Origin: Asticcacaulis sp. EMRT-3
GTDB taxonomy: Bacteria > Pseudomonadota > Alphaproteobacteria > Caulobacterales > Caulobacteraceae
Direction of reading: 5' to 3'
Assembly: GCF_030027245.1 (NCBI RefSeq)
Contig: NZ_JASERT010000001.1
Location: 2,162,501-2,226,500, forward strand
Length of the DNA: 64,000 bases
Below the pieces are notes generated by a model that was not told the origin of the DNA, searched no databases, and worked only from the letters and a program-made list of their open reading frames with translations. Positions 25,318-34,200 of the stretch are shown here, piece after piece. The translations under genes were made by a program, and so were the position numbers. Position 1 is the stretch's first letter, and each line of letters starts with the position of its first letter.

Positions 25318-26497
25318 TATGCCTTTTCCACATACCCACGCCGTGCCCGCCCTGCCCGGTTATGACGAAGCCTGGCTTTCGGCGCATGGCGGCTTCTGGA
25401 CGGCGCGCGAAATCGCCCAGCAGCCCGACCTGCTGCGCCGGACGCAAGACCTGCTCGGCGCGCAGCAGACCAAGATTGAGGCCTTTCTGGCCCCGCTTCT
25501 GGCGCGCCCTGACCTGCGTATCATCCTGACCGGAGCGGGCACCTCGGCCTTTATCGGCGACAGCCTGGCCCCCTGGCTGACGGCAAGGATGCAGCGTCCG
25601 GTCGAATCGATCGCAACCACCGATCTGGCCTGCGCGCCCGATCTCTATTTTGCCAAAGCCGCGCCGACGCTTCTGGTGTCGTTCGGGCGTTCGGGCAACA
25701 GCCCCGAAAGTCTGGCCGTGGTCGATCTGGCCGATCAGTGCGTCAGCGAAATCCATCACCTCGTCATCACCTGCAATGCGGACGGCGAGCTGGCGCGCTT
25801 CGCCGAAGGCCATGCGCGTGGCTTTGGCCTGCTCCTGCCCGAAGAAACGCATGACCGCAGCTTTGCCATGACGTCGAGCTTTAGCTGCATGACCTATGCG
25901 GCCCTGGCGATGTTCAGCGGCATCGACGCCATGCCGTCGCGCAACGCCGCTCTGTCCGCAGCCGTGGCTGAGGTGATCGAGACGCGCCTGCCGTTTTTGC
26001 AGCAGGTGGTGGCCGAGGATTACGACCGTGTCGTCTATCTCGGCAGCCATATCTTCAAGGGGCTGGCGCGCGAGGCGGGGCTGAAACTGCTCGAACTGAC
26101 CAATGGCGGCATCGCCACCCTGTTTGATTCGACGCTCGGTTTTCGCCACGGCCCGAAAACCTTCGTCACCGGGCGCACGCTCGTGATCATCTTCGTGTCG
26201 AACGACCCCTATACGCGGCAATATGACATCGATCTTCTCGATGAGCTGAGGCGCGATGGCGAGGCGGGGCGCGTCATTGCCGTCACCGCGCAAGACGGCC
26301 TTGAGGCCTATGATCATATCCGCATTCAGGGCATGGAAGAGGCGCAGGACATCGACCTGATCTTCCCCTATATTGCCGTGGCGCAGATCTTCGCCTTCCA
26401 GCAATCGCTGAAACGCGGCCTGACGCCCGACCAGCCCAATATCAAGGGCACGGTCAACCGCGTCGTGCAGGGCGTGCAGATTTATAAGCGGACGTAA
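25310..26497 (+). CDS. agaS: AgaS-family SIS-domain sugar isomerase / galactosamine-6-phosphate deaminase
   Basis: AgaS converts galactosamine-6-phosphate to tagatose-6-phosphate with release of ammonia. The start chosen is ATG 25310 (MPDMPFPH), 395 residues, which has AGGTGGAG 7 bases upstream; a longer open frame overlaps kbaZ and was rejected. Two SIS domains are visible: the first with LTGAGTSAFIGDSL (about 75-90) and VSFGRSGNSPESLAV, the second with VYLGSHIFKGLAREAGLKLLE and GFRHGPKTFV. The overlap of 8 bases with kbaZ shows tight coupling. Identification as AgaS rather than GlmS-type isomerase rests on the KbaZ neighbour and the lack of a glutaminase domain. Confidence 0.92.
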   Translation: MPDMPFPHTHAVPALPGYDEAWLSAHGGFWTAREIAQQPDLLRRTQDLLGAQQTKIEAFLAPLLARPDLRIILTGAGTSAFIGDSLAPWLTARMQRPVESIATTDLACAPDLYFAKAAPTLLVSFGRSGNSPESLAVVDLADQCVSEIHHLVITCNADGELARFAEGHARGFGLLLPEETHDRSFAMTSSFSCMTYAALAMFSGIDAMPSRNAALSAAVAEVIETRLPFLQQVVAEDYDRVVYLGSHIFKGLAREAGLKLLELTNGGIATLFDSTLGFRHGPKTFVTGRTLVIIFVSNDPYTRQYDIDLLDELRRDGEAGRVIAVTAQDGLEAYDHIRIQGMEEAQDIDLIFPYIAVAQIFAFQQSLKRGLTPDQPNIKGTVNRVVQGVQIYKRT

Positions 26498-26499
26498 AA

Positions 26500-27483
26500 A
26501 TGACAGAGCGGACGGGGCTTTATCTCGGCGTCGATGGCGGCGGCACCAAGACCGAATTCATGCTGATCGACGCCGAAGGCCATGTGCGCGGTCGTCATCA
26601 GGGCGGCAGCAGCTATTATCTGCAAACCGGTTTTGACGGTCTCAACCATGTGCTGGGCGCGGGCGTGGCGGCGGTGCTGGCGGCAGCAGACGCTCAGGCC
26701 AGCGACATCCGCCATGCCTTTTTCGGTCTGCCCGCCCACGGCGAGGATTCGCAAACTCAGCCGCTTCTCGATGTCATGCCCGAAGCCGTACTCGGCCATC
26801 GCCGCTATCTGTGCGGCAATGACATGATCTGCGGCTGGGCCGGTTCGCTGGCGGGCGGTGACGGCATCAATATTGTGGCGGGCACTGGCTCGATTGCCTA
26901 TGGCGAACGCCACGGCCTGAAGGCGCGCTGCGGCGGCTGGGGCGAGGTGTTCAGCGACGAAGGCTCGGCCTACTGGATCGCCATTCAGGGGCTCAATGCC
27001 TTTGCCCGTATGAGCGATGGCCGCCTGCCGAAAGGCATTTTATACGCCATCCTGAAAGCACATTACGGCCTGTCCGCCGATCTCGACCTGTGCGGTCGCG
27101 TCATGGGTGACGGCCCGCTGCCGCGTGATCAGATGGCCGCCCTGTCGCAGTTCGTCGCGCAGGCCGCGCGCGATGGTGACGCCGAGGCCTTGCGCATTTT
27201 CGGACGCGCTGCCGACGAACTGGCGGCGATGATCGAGGCGATCCGGCAGGCGCTTGACTATCCGTTAGGTGAGGCCGTGCGCGTCTCCTATTCGGGCGGT
27301 GTATTCAACAGCGAAGACCTGATCCTTGCGCCTTTAAAGCGCGCGCTGGCCGCCTTTTCCGACCAGTACGACCTGACGCCGCCCCTCCTGTCGCCCGGAC
27401 TGGGCGCGGCGCTTTATGCGGCGCGGCTGGCGGGCGAACCGCTTGCGCCGGACGCCCTCGACAGGCTACAAAGCCTGGTATGA
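26500..27483 (+). CDS. BadF/BadG-type N-acetylhexosamine kinase
   Basis: This is an ASKHA-fold kinase of the BadF/BadG/BcrA group that includes N-acetylglucosamine kinases. The phosphate-1 motif GVDGGGTKTEF is at about residues 7-17, the phosphate-2 motif IVAGTGSIAYGE at about 126-137, and CGGWGEVFSDEGSAYWIA follows, with VSYSGGVFNSEDLI as the adenosine-binding region. The length of 327 residues is normal. It starts 2 bases after the agaS stop and overlaps the HAD gene. In this operon it likely phosphorylates GalNAc or galactosamine to feed AgaS. If GalNAc is the substrate, a separate N-deacetylase is needed, and none is seen nearby. Confidence 0.88.
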   Translation: MTERTGLYLGVDGGGTKTEFMLIDAEGHVRGRHQGGSSYYLQTGFDGLNHVLGAGVAAVLAAADAQASDIRHAFFGLPAHGEDSQTQPLLDVMPEAVLGHRRYLCGNDMICGWAGSLAGGDGINIVAGTGSIAYGERHGLKARCGGWGEVFSDEGSAYWIAIQGLNAFARMSDGRLPKGILYAILKAHYGLSADLDLCGRVMGDGPLPRDQMAALSQFVAQAARDGDAEALRIFGRAADELAAMIEAIRQALDYPLGEAVRVSYSGGVFNSEDLILAPLKRALAAFSDQYDLTPPLLSPGLGAALYAARLAGEPLAPDALDRLQSLV

Positions 27484-28118
27484 AAGCCCTTTTGTTCGAT
27501 ATGGACGGCACGCTGGCGGACACCGAACCGCTGCATCTCGACGCCCTGCGCCACATGCTGCGCGAGCATGGCGTCGATCCCGACATGTCCGATTTTCACA
27601 GCCGCATTGCCGGTCGCACCAGCGACGCCGTGGCCGCCGTCTTCTTCCCCGATGCGCCGCCTGCCGATCTGCGCGCGCGGGTCAATGCCAAGGAACAACG
27701 CTTCCGCGATCTGGCGGCGAATATAGCGCCCGCGCCCGGCCTTCTCGACCTGCTCGACAGGGCCGCGAGGGATGAGATCAAAACCGGCCTCGTCACCAAT
27801 GCGCCGATGGAAAATGTACGCTTCATGCTCGCGGTGCTCGGTCTTGAAGGCCGCTTTGACACCATCGTGGTGGCCGCCGATCTGCCGCGCGCCAAGCCCG
27901 ACCCCCTGCCCTATCTGACGGCGCTGGATAAGCTATCGGTGCGGGCCGATGAGGCACTGGCTTTTGAGGATTCTCTGCCCGGCATCCGCTCGGCCACCGG
28001 GGCCGGTTTGCGCTGCATCGGCATCAGCACCAGCCTGACGCCAGCGGCCCTGCTGGCAGGCGGCGCGTTTCGGGTCATGGCCAACTTTACGGGCTTCTCG
28101 CTGTCGGCGGCGGCCTGA
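27480..28118 (+). CDS. HAD-superfamily hydrolase, beta-phosphoglucomutase-like
   Basis: This is a cytoplasmic HAD subfamily IA protein. Motif I is FDMDGTLADTEPLH (about residues 6-19), motif II is LVTNAPM (Thr about 104) and motif III/IV is KPDPLPYL...AFEDSLPGIRSA. A helical cap lies between motifs I and II. It could be a sugar-phosphate phosphatase or a phosphosugar mutase; the DMDGTL signature does not separate them. It overlaps the kinase by four bases (ATGA) and ends the KbaZ-AgaS operon. It may remove excess or off-pathway sugar phosphates, which is an inference. Confidence 0.88.
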   Translation: MKALLFDMDGTLADTEPLHLDALRHMLREHGVDPDMSDFHSRIAGRTSDAVAAVFFPDAPPADLRARVNAKEQRFRDLAANIAPAPGLLDLLDRAARDEIKTGLVTNAPMENVRFMLAVLGLEGRFDTIVVAADLPRAKPDPLPYLTALDKLSVRADEALAFEDSLPGIRSATGAGLRCIGISTSLTPAALLAGGAFRVMANFTGFSLSAAA

Positions 28119-28150
28119 CAGGTGACGGTTTTTTGCATTGACATTTGCAT

Positions 28151-28189
28151 CATTTTGTAGCGCATATTATGTAGTGAAGCTACAAAATG
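28151..28189 (+). promoter_or_regulatory. TGTAGY-type operator before the GH36-like gene
   Basis: TGTAGC (28156-28161), 8 bases, TGTAGT (28170-28175). An outer inverted repeat CATTTTGTAGC (28151-28161) / GCTACAAAATG (28179-28189) frames it. TTGACA at 28138-28143 could be the -35 element. The site is 12-50 bases before the start at 28201. Confidence 0.7.
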
Positions 28190-28200
28190 GGTGAGGCCGC

Positions 28201-30186
28201 ATGTCCGTACAGAAATTATCCGTCCTGAAAATGTGTGCGGCCCCGCTGGCCATCCTTGCGCTTTTGGGTGCGGGCGCGGCCCACGCCGATGCGCCGGTGC
28301 AAGCGTTCGGCAATGCGGACAGCGCCGTGAGCTGGACGCAAACGCAAAACCACCTGACGGATTTTCAGTTCCGCGATAAGCTGAATGGCCGCGATCTGAA
28401 AATCGTGTCGCCCTTCACCCTGACGCTCGATCATGGCCCGGCTCTGACGGCTTCGGATCTCATTTTGAGCGCACCTTTGCGCCTTGTCACCGTGGCAGGC
28501 GATCCGAAAGCCTCGCGCCTGTCGGACAGCGAAACCCGGCAGGAGGTTGAGGGCACTTTTACCGACACGGAGGGCCGCGTCAGCATCGACTGGCGGCTGG
28601 TGCAGCCGCAGGGCGCGAAATATCTGCGCGAAGTCATCACCATCACGGCGCTCAAACAGGACGAGATGATCCCTGAGGTGCGCCTGCTCGACCTGATCGC
28701 ACCGGGCGCGGAAGTGTCGGGCAAGGTGACCGGCTCGCCCGTCATCGCGGGCCCCGACTATATGATGTTTGAAAACCCGCTGGCCAACAGCCACGCCATT
28801 ATGGAAGAGGACGAGGCCTGGACGTGGATCGACAATGCTTTGCCGCTGCGCAAGGGGCAAACTATTACCTATTCGGCGGTGATCGGCGTCAGCGCGCCCG
28901 GTCAGTTGCGCCGCGATTTCCTGACCTATATCGAGGCCGAACGCGCCCACCCCTACCGCACCTTCCTGCACTATAATTCGTGGTACGACATCGGCTATGA
29001 CACGCCCTACACCGAGGCCGACGCGCTCGACCGCATCAACGCTTTTGGCGAGGAACTGACCGTCAAGCGCGGCGTCAAGATTGATTCCTTCCTGTTCGAC
29101 GACGGCTGGGACGATCTCTCCGGCACATGGGCCTTCAGCAAGGCCTTTCCGAACGGTTTTCTGCCGCTGAAGGCCGCCGCCGCGAAATATGGCGCCGCAC
29201 CCGGCGTCTGGCTGTCGCCGTGGGGCGGCTATAATGTCGCCAAGGACAAGCGCATCGCCAGTGGCAAAAAGCTCGGCTATGAGGTGATCGATGGCGGCTT
29301 TGCCCTGTCCGGCCCGAAATATTACGACAACTTCCACAAGGCGACGCTCGATCTGGTCACCCAGCAAGGCGTCAACCAGTTCAAGTTCGACGGCACGGGC
29401 AATGCCGACAAGGTCTTTCCCGGCAGCCGTTTCAACAGCGATTTCGATGCCGCCATCCACCTGATCGACGATCTGCGCGCCGCTGAACCAAACCTGTTCA
29501 TCAATGTGACGACCGGCACCTATCCGTCGCCCGCCTGGTTGCGTTATGCCGACTCGATCTGGCGCGGCGGGCAGGACCACGCCTTTACCGGTGTCGGCAC
29601 GGCGCGTCAGCGCTGGATCACCTATCGTGACCGCGAGGAATATGAGAATATCGTCATAGGCGGCCCTTTGTTTCCGCTCAATGCCGTCATGCTGCACGGC
29701 CTGATCTATGCCCGGCACGCGCTGGGGCTGAACAGCGATCCGGGCCATGACTTTCCTGACGAAGTCCATTCCTATTTCGGGTCGGGCACCGCGCTTCAGG
29801 AAATGTATATCACCCCGTCCCTGCTGACGCCCGCCGACTGGGACACGCTGGCGCAGGCCGCCAAATGGTCGCGCGCCAATGCCGATGTTTTGCGCGACAC
29901 CCACTGGATCGGCGGCGATCCGGGCCGTCTCGATGTCTATGGCTGGGCCGCCTGGGCACCGCGCAAGGGCATTATCACCCTGCGCAATCCATCCGATAAG
30001 GCGCAGGATTTCGCGCTCGATATTGGCATAGCGCTGCAATTGCCGAAGGGTGCCGCTGCCACCTACTCCGCCCATAGCCTGTGGGACACGGATCAGGCGG
30101 ACGCGACGATAAGCGCTGGCCAGCCGGTCACGATCCACCTAGCGCCGTTTGAAGTGCTGACGCTGGAGCTGACGCCACACCCATAA
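28201..30186 (+). CDS. Clan GH-D (GH36-like) secreted glycosidase
   Basis: This is a periplasmic glycoside hydrolase related to GH36; relatives are sometimes labelled enterotoxin or alpha-galactosidase. A signal peptide ends AAHA (about residue 29). An N-terminal beta-sandwich (to about 250) is followed by a barrel with HYNSWYDIGYDTPY, DSFLFDDGWDD (Asp300/301) and the probable nucleophile Asp397 in FKFDGTGNAD, then a C-terminal beta domain. The acid/base residue was not assigned. The promoter carries an RpiR-type operator, unlike the genes just upstream, so it belongs to the regulon of TBDR 1 and TBDR 3. Substrate is likely an alpha-galactoside or alpha-GalNAc linkage. Confidence 0.82.
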   Translation: MSVQKLSVLKMCAAPLAILALLGAGAAHADAPVQAFGNADSAVSWTQTQNHLTDFQFRDKLNGRDLKIVSPFTLTLDHGPALTASDLILSAPLRLVTVAGDPKASRLSDSETRQEVEGTFTDTEGRVSIDWRLVQPQGAKYLREVITITALKQDEMIPEVRLLDLIAPGAEVSGKVTGSPVIAGPDYMMFENPLANSHAIMEEDEAWTWIDNALPLRKGQTITYSAVIGVSAPGQLRRDFLTYIEAERAHPYRTFLHYNSWYDIGYDTPYTEADALDRINAFGEELTVKRGVKIDSFLFDDGWDDLSGTWAFSKAFPNGFLPLKAAAAKYGAAPGVWLSPWGGYNVAKDKRIASGKKLGYEVIDGGFALSGPKYYDNFHKATLDLVTQQGVNQFKFDGTGNADKVFPGSRFNSDFDAAIHLIDDLRAAEPNLFINVTTGTYPSPAWLRYADSIWRGGQDHAFTGVGTARQRWITYRDREEYENIVIGGPLFPLNAVMLHGLIYARHALGLNSDPGHDFPDEVHSYFGSGTALQEMYITPSLLTPADWDTLAQAAKWSRANADVLRDTHWIGGDPGRLDVYGWAAWAPRKGIITLRNPSDKAQDFALDIGIALQLPKGAAATYSAHSLWDTDQADATISAGQPVTIHLAPFEVLTLELTPHP

Positions 30187-30187
30187 G

Positions 30188-30258
30188 GCCCCTCACCCGA
30201 TCACCTTCGCTGCGCTCGGCTCTCGTCCTCTCCCCTCATGGAGGGGAGAGGGGAAGGG
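30188..30258. repeat. GC-palindrome module, second copy
   Basis: A CCCCTCACCCGATCACC flank is joined to CCTCTCCCCTC-ATG-GAGGGGAGAGG. The same composite is at 37141-37215, and an inverted, diverged copy at 12651-12720. It follows the stop of the GH36-like gene. Confidence 0.75.
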
Positions 30259-30264
30259 CGCATT

Positions 30265-30368
30265 AGAGCATCATGCCAAAAAGTGGATGCCACTTTTTGG
30301 AAAAAAAATGATGCGTAAGCAAAGACTTAGAGCGAGATGACGAGTCTATCTAAAGTCATCTCGCTCTA
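30265..30368. repeat. Two further TAGAGC-bounded palindromic modules
   Basis: Module a starts TAGAGCATCAT and contains a perfect 11-bp hairpin (30276-30286 with 30290-30300) enclosed by GCATCAT/ATGATGC. Module b is an inverted repeat TAGAGCGAGATGAC...GTCATCTCGCTCTA (about 30329-30368). Each starts or ends with TAGAGC/GCTCTA, and they are joined head to tail with the next element. Confidence 0.75.
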
Positions 30369-30481
30369 GAGCAACGAGCGTTTCATTTGACTTACAAATT
30401 GAATGCGAGATGCGGAAAAACGTAAAATGTAGAGTGGGTTGCATGCCTTTGACCGATTCAATCAGAATGCAGACCGCTCTA
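30367..30481. repeat. TAGAGC-bounded dispersed repeat, inverted copy 2
   Basis: It is the reverse complement of 12816-12931 with only a few differences over about 115 bases. Its terminal TAG (30479-30481 on the minus strand) is the stop codon of the RpiR gene. Confidence 0.85.
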
Positions 30482-31360
30482 ATCGCCCGTAGGCAGGTAA
30501 TGCTGCTGCGGTGATACGGCCGAGGAGACACGGCGCAGAGTTTCGACCGCAGGTTTGCCGATCATCAGGGCCACCCGGTCGGCGATGCAGTCCAGCACGA
30601 ACATCTGGGCGAACCGCACCGGATTGGGCTGGTGATAGGGAATATCCATCGCCAGTTCGATGGGGATGAGAATATCGACCAGCCCCGCCAATTGGCTGTT
30701 TTCCGGCGCCATTGCGATGCAGGTCGCGCCATAATTGCGGGCGATACGCGCGCTTTCGGCCAGGGGTTCGGGCTGGCCGGTCGAGGACACGAACAAGACC
30801 GTATCGCCTTTTTTCAGCGTGGCGGCGGTCATGCGCTGCATGTAGCTGTCAACGTGCGCCACGGCGCGCAGACCCAGCCGGAATAACCGGTTCTGGCCTT
30901 CCATGGCCAGCACGGCGGAGCTGCCGCCCAGGCCGAACACGGCAATCATCTGCGACGACATCAGAACCCTGGCTGCCGCGTCGATGCGCTCGAAATGGCG
31001 GGTGCCGCTGACTGAGCGCAGGGCCGTGGCGACGCTTAAGCTCACCCGGTCGAAGCGCTCATCGCCGAGCGCGCCATCCGCGCTCAGACCGGCGGGGGTT
31101 TCGCGCGCGAATTTTTGCTCAAGCACCAGTGACTGGGCCAGGTATTTCTTGAATTCCTTGAAGCCTTCGCAGCCGATCGAGCGGCAATAGCGGATCACTG
31201 AAGGCTCGCTGACGCCGACGCGATTGGCGAAGCTTTTGATGCTGACATCAACGACCGAACCGGGATCGCGCAGGATCTCCTCGCCGATTTTCAAGTTGAC
31301 CCCGTCTTCATGCGGGGCGCGGTCGCGTATCGTGGTGAGAATATCGTTCAGAGTTGCCAT
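30479..31360 (-). CDS. MurR/RpiR family transcriptional regulator
   Basis: This is a regulator with an N-terminal RpiR helix-turn-helix (about residues 1-77; SIKSFANRVGVSEPSVIRYCRSIG) and a C-terminal SIS sugar-phosphate-sensing domain (about 115-260; AVFGLGGSSAVLAME, VLFVSSTGQPEPLAESA). The start at 31360 (MATLNDILTTIRD) was chosen by family alignment; a longer frame overlaps the MFS gene. No good ribosome-binding site precedes it. A TGTAGCAAAATTACAT palindrome lies 8 bases upstream, suggesting autoregulation. It is the last gene of the ridA-SDR-DSD-aminoacylase-MFS-rpiR unit. It is the best candidate for binding the TGTAGY sites in four other promoters. Confidence 0.9.
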   Translation of the reverse strand: MATLNDILTTIRDRAPHEDGVNLKIGEEILRDPGSVVDVSIKSFANRVGVSEPSVIRYCRSIGCEGFKEFKKYLAQSLVLEQKFARETPAGLSADGALGDERFDRVSLSVATALRSVSGTRHFERIDAAARVLMSSQMIAVFGLGGSSAVLAMEGQNRLFRLGLRAVAHVDSYMQRMTAATLKKGDTVLFVSSTGQPEPLAESARIARNYGATCIAMAPENSQLAGLVDILIPIELAMDIPYHQPNPVRFAQMFVLDCIADRVALMIGKPAVETLRRVSSAVSPQQHYLPTGD

Positions 31361-31367
31361 GACCAAT

Positions 31368-31383
31368 TGTAGCAAAATTACAT
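31368..31383 (-). promoter_or_regulatory. TGTAGCAAAATTACAT site before the rpiR-type gene
   Basis: An imperfect palindrome (TGTA...TACA), 8 bases from the regulator start. The core GCAAAATTACAT recurs at 40113-40124 upstream of TBDR 3. Its form resembles the TGTA(N)7TACA sites known for RpiR-family proteins such as HexR. Confidence 0.55.
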
Positions 31384-31403
31384 GGGGTGGCAATATAGGC
31401 TTT

Positions 31404-32681
31404 TTACACCCGGTCGGTGCGAGTATCGCGCCGCGCCGCAAACAGGCCGAACAGCAATATATAGAGGTAGGACGGCACCATCAGGGCGGCGAAGACGAGC
31501 TGGAAATCATAGACCGACTTCATGGCGGCAAAGATCTGCGGAATCACCGCTCCGCCGGCAATGCCCATCACCAGTATGGCCGAGCCGGTTTCGGTGTGCC
31601 GCCCCAGCCCCTTGATGCCGAGCGGAAAAATGGCGGGCCACATCATCGCATTGGCGAAACCGAGCGCCGCCACGAAGCCGACACTGACATAGCCGCGCGT
31701 CAGATAGGCGCAAAGGGTAAGGATCACGCCCAGCACGGCGGACACGGCCAGATAGCGCGCCTGACTGATGAAGCGCGGAATCAGCGCCAGCCCGACCGCA
31801 TAGCCGGCCAGCATGGCGATCAGCGTGCCTGAGGTGAAATATTTGGTCACGTCCAGCGACAGGCCGAAACCGCGCCCATATGTGCCGATGGCGTCGCCCG
31901 CCATCACCTCGACCCCGACATAAAGGAAGATGCAGAGAAAGCCGAGCCACAGATTGGGATGGGCGAACAGGCTGCCGCTTTTGGGCGCATCATCGGCATT
32001 GGCCTTGTCGGTCACTTCGGGCAGGGGCGACAACAGCGTGGCGACGGCCAGGACGGCCAGCAGGGCGGCCATCGCCATATAGGGCAGATATACCTTATGG
32101 GCGAAGGCATCGAGCAGCACGATGCGGGCGGCAGGGCTGGCGGCGGCTACGCGGTCGGCCAGACCGCTGACCCCGCGCATCACCACAAAGGCAAAGGCGA
32201 CCGGGGCCAATGCGCCCGCCAGCTTGTTACAGATACCCATGAAGGCGATGCGCTGGGCGGCGGAATCGATGGGGCCCAGGATCGAGATATAGGGGTTGGA
32301 GGCGGTTTGCAGGATCGACAGGCCCGCCCCGATGATGAACAGGGCCGTCAGCGCGCCCGGAAAGACGCGCATATCGACGCATTGCCCAAATAGCGCCGCG
32401 CCCACCGCCATGACCGCCAACGCCAGGGCCATGCCTTTTTTCATACCGATACGACGCAGGATGAAGGCGGCGGGCAGGGACAGGAAGAAATAGGACATGT
32501 AAAAGGCCATCGGCACCAGAAAGGCCGAAACATCATCGAGCGTGAAGGCCAGCTTGACGAAGGTGATCAGCGGGCCGTTGAGCCAGGTGACAAAGCCGAA
32601 GATAAAGAACATGCCGCCGATAATGGCCATCGGCATCCGGGTCGATTGTGGAGCGCCATTTATTTTCGTGGCATCGGTCAT
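31404..32681 (-). CDS. MFS sugar transporter, FucP/NagP-like
   Basis: This is an inner-membrane major facilitator with about 12 hydrophobic segments, 425 residues. MFFIFGFVTWLNGPLITFVK in helix 1 and LQTASNPYISILGP in helix 4 are hallmarks of the FucP/GluP/NagP sugar-proton symporters. It lies between the aminoacylase and the RpiR regulator. NagP-type members carry N-acetylhexosamines, so an amino-sugar or glycosyl-amino acid substrate is possible, but the sequence does not fix it. It is probably translated from the ATG at 32681 within the polycistronic unit. Confidence 0.88.
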   Translation of the reverse strand: MTDATKINGAPQSTRMPMAIIGGMFFIFGFVTWLNGPLITFVKLAFTLDDVSAFLVPMAFYMSYFFLSLPAAFILRRIGMKKGMALALAVMAVGAALFGQCVDMRVFPGALTALFIIGAGLSILQTASNPYISILGPIDSAAQRIAFMGICNKLAGALAPVAFAFVVMRGVSGLADRVAAASPAARIVLLDAFAHKVYLPYMAMAALLAVLAVATLLSPLPEVTDKANADDAPKSGSLFAHPNLWLGFLCIFLYVGVEVMAGDAIGTYGRGFGLSLDVTKYFTSGTLIAMLAGYAVGLALIPRFISQARYLAVSAVLGVILTLCAYLTRGYVSVGFVAALGFANAMMWPAIFPLGIKGLGRHTETGSAILVMGIAGGAVIPQIFAAMKSVYDFQLVFAALMVPSYLYILLFGLFAARRDTRTDRV

Positions 32682-32715
32682 CGTACAGCCCCTTTTTCTA
32701 TCTTGTTATGCCTTG

Positions 32716-34188
32716 TTATGCGCCCGCTGCGGCGTCGGCATGAAGGCCCGCCCCGCGTATAAATCGCCCGCTGCGTTCGCCGGTGGCCCGGCCCTGCGAC
32801 CAGCTCTGCACGCCGCCGACAAAAACCTCTTCGATCCCGGCGGAAATCTGCACGGGTGCCTCGAACGTGGCGCGGTCGGCCACGGTGGCCGGATCGAAAA
32901 CGGTGATGTCGGCGGCCAGACCCGGCTTGATGCGGCCACGATCTGAAAAGCCAAAGCGCCGCGCCGTGAAGCCGGTCATCTTGGCCACGGCCTCAGCCAG
33001 CGGAAACAGGTCGAGATCGCGCGCATAGTGGCCCAGCACGCGCGGAAACGTGCCCCACAGGCGCGGGTGCGGATTGAGATCATTGGGCAGGCCGTCTGAT
33101 CCGACCATGCACAGAGGATGCGACAGGATGCGCTTCATATCGTCTTCGTGAATCTGGAAATAGCAGGCATAGCCGGGCATCATGCGCCGGGCGGCTGCGC
33201 GCTCGCTTAAGCCCCATTCGGCGGCGATCTCCTTCAGATAGCGGCCTGCCATCTCAGGATAGGGCTGCGACGAATTGATCAGCACGCGGATTTCACCGTC
33301 GCACAGATCGGGATTGAGCACGCTCGATCCGGCTGTATAGGGGTAGCAGTCCATGCAGACGGGCTGAGTTTTGGCCGCCGTGCCGATCAGGCCGAGCGTT
33401 TCCGCCGAACGGCCCCAATTATGCACGCCCGCGCATTTGTGGTGCGAGATGATCAAGGGCGTCCGGGCGGCGCGCGTGGTGGCGAAGGCCTCTTGCAGCG
33501 CCTCGGCCACGCCGTCATATTCGCTGCGGATATGGGTGGCATAGACGCCGCCGTGCGCACTGACCGTTTCAGCCAGCGCCGTCAGTTCGGCCAGATCGGC
33601 GGCATAGGCGGGCGGATAATAGACGCCGGAACTGAGGCCCGCAGCACCTGCGCGCAGCGCATTGGCCAGCAGATCCTGCATGGCCTTGCGCTCATCGGGC
33701 GAGGCGGGCTTTGTCAGGTCGTTCATGCAGATCTTGCGCAAGGTGGTGTGGCCGACCAGAGCCGCCACATTGACCGCCGGGCGGGCAGCGCTGATCGCCT
33801 CGGCATAGGCGGCAAAGCTGGCATAGGCGAAGGCTTTTTCATCGCCGAGCAGATTGAACGGCTCCTCGACCGCCCCTTCAAAGCGCAGAGGTGCGATCGA
33901 CAGGCCGCAATTGCCGACCACGACCGTGGTGACGCCCTGACTGATCTTGGCCGTCATGTCGGGCGTGCGGATGCAGGCATAGTCGTCGTGCGAATGCGAG
34001 TCGATGAAGCCGGGCGCTACGGCCTTGCCGGTCACGTCGATCTCGCGGGCGGCACGGACGTTTTTCAGATCGCCCACCGCCACGATCAGGCCGTCGCTGA
34101 ACGCGACATCGGCCTGAAAAGGCGTTCCGCCGTCGCCGTCAAAGACGAGGCCCCCACGCAGAACATTATCAACAACTTCAGGAAACAT
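32716..34188 (-). CDS. N-acyl-D-amino-acid deacylase (D-aminoacylase family amidohydrolase)
   Basis: This is a cytoplasmic metal-dependent hydrolase that removes N-acyl groups from D-amino acids. Metal ligands are visible as GFIDSHSHDD (about residues 62-71), the Cys in VVGNCGLSIAP, His in LIISHHK and Asp in MVGSDGLP. The C-terminal GFSDRGRIKPGLAADITVFDP is standard for the family. The length of 490 residues is normal. It starts 12 bases after the DSD-like gene. D-amino acids released here could feed the next enzyme. Related amidohydrolases deacetylate amino sugars, so a role on an N-acetylated sugar derivative cannot be excluded. Confidence 0.9.
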   Translation of the reverse strand: MFPEVVDNVLRGGLVFDGDGGTPFQADVAFSDGLIVAVGDLKNVRAAREIDVTGKAVAPGFIDSHSHDDYACIRTPDMTAKISQGVTTVVVGNCGLSIAPLRFEGAVEEPFNLLGDEKAFAYASFAAYAEAISAARPAVNVAALVGHTTLRKICMNDLTKPASPDERKAMQDLLANALRAGAAGLSSGVYYPPAYAADLAELTALAETVSAHGGVYATHIRSEYDGVAEALQEAFATTRAARTPLIISHHKCAGVHNWGRSAETLGLIGTAAKTQPVCMDCYPYTAGSSVLNPDLCDGEIRVLINSSQPYPEMAGRYLKEIAAEWGLSERAAARRMMPGYACYFQIHEDDMKRILSHPLCMVGSDGLPNDLNPHPRLWGTFPRVLGHYARDLDLFPLAEAVAKMTGFTARRFGFSDRGRIKPGLAADITVFDPATVADRATFEAPVQISAGIEEVFVGGVQSWSQGRATGERSGRFIRGAGLHADAAAGA

Positions 34189-34200
34189 GGTGAGTACTCG

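Noticed and set aside
31360..31441. Longer start for the RpiR regulator (MRRGAILAP)
   Set aside because: The extension lies in the end of the MFS gene, and alignment to the family helix-turn-helix supports MATLNDIL.
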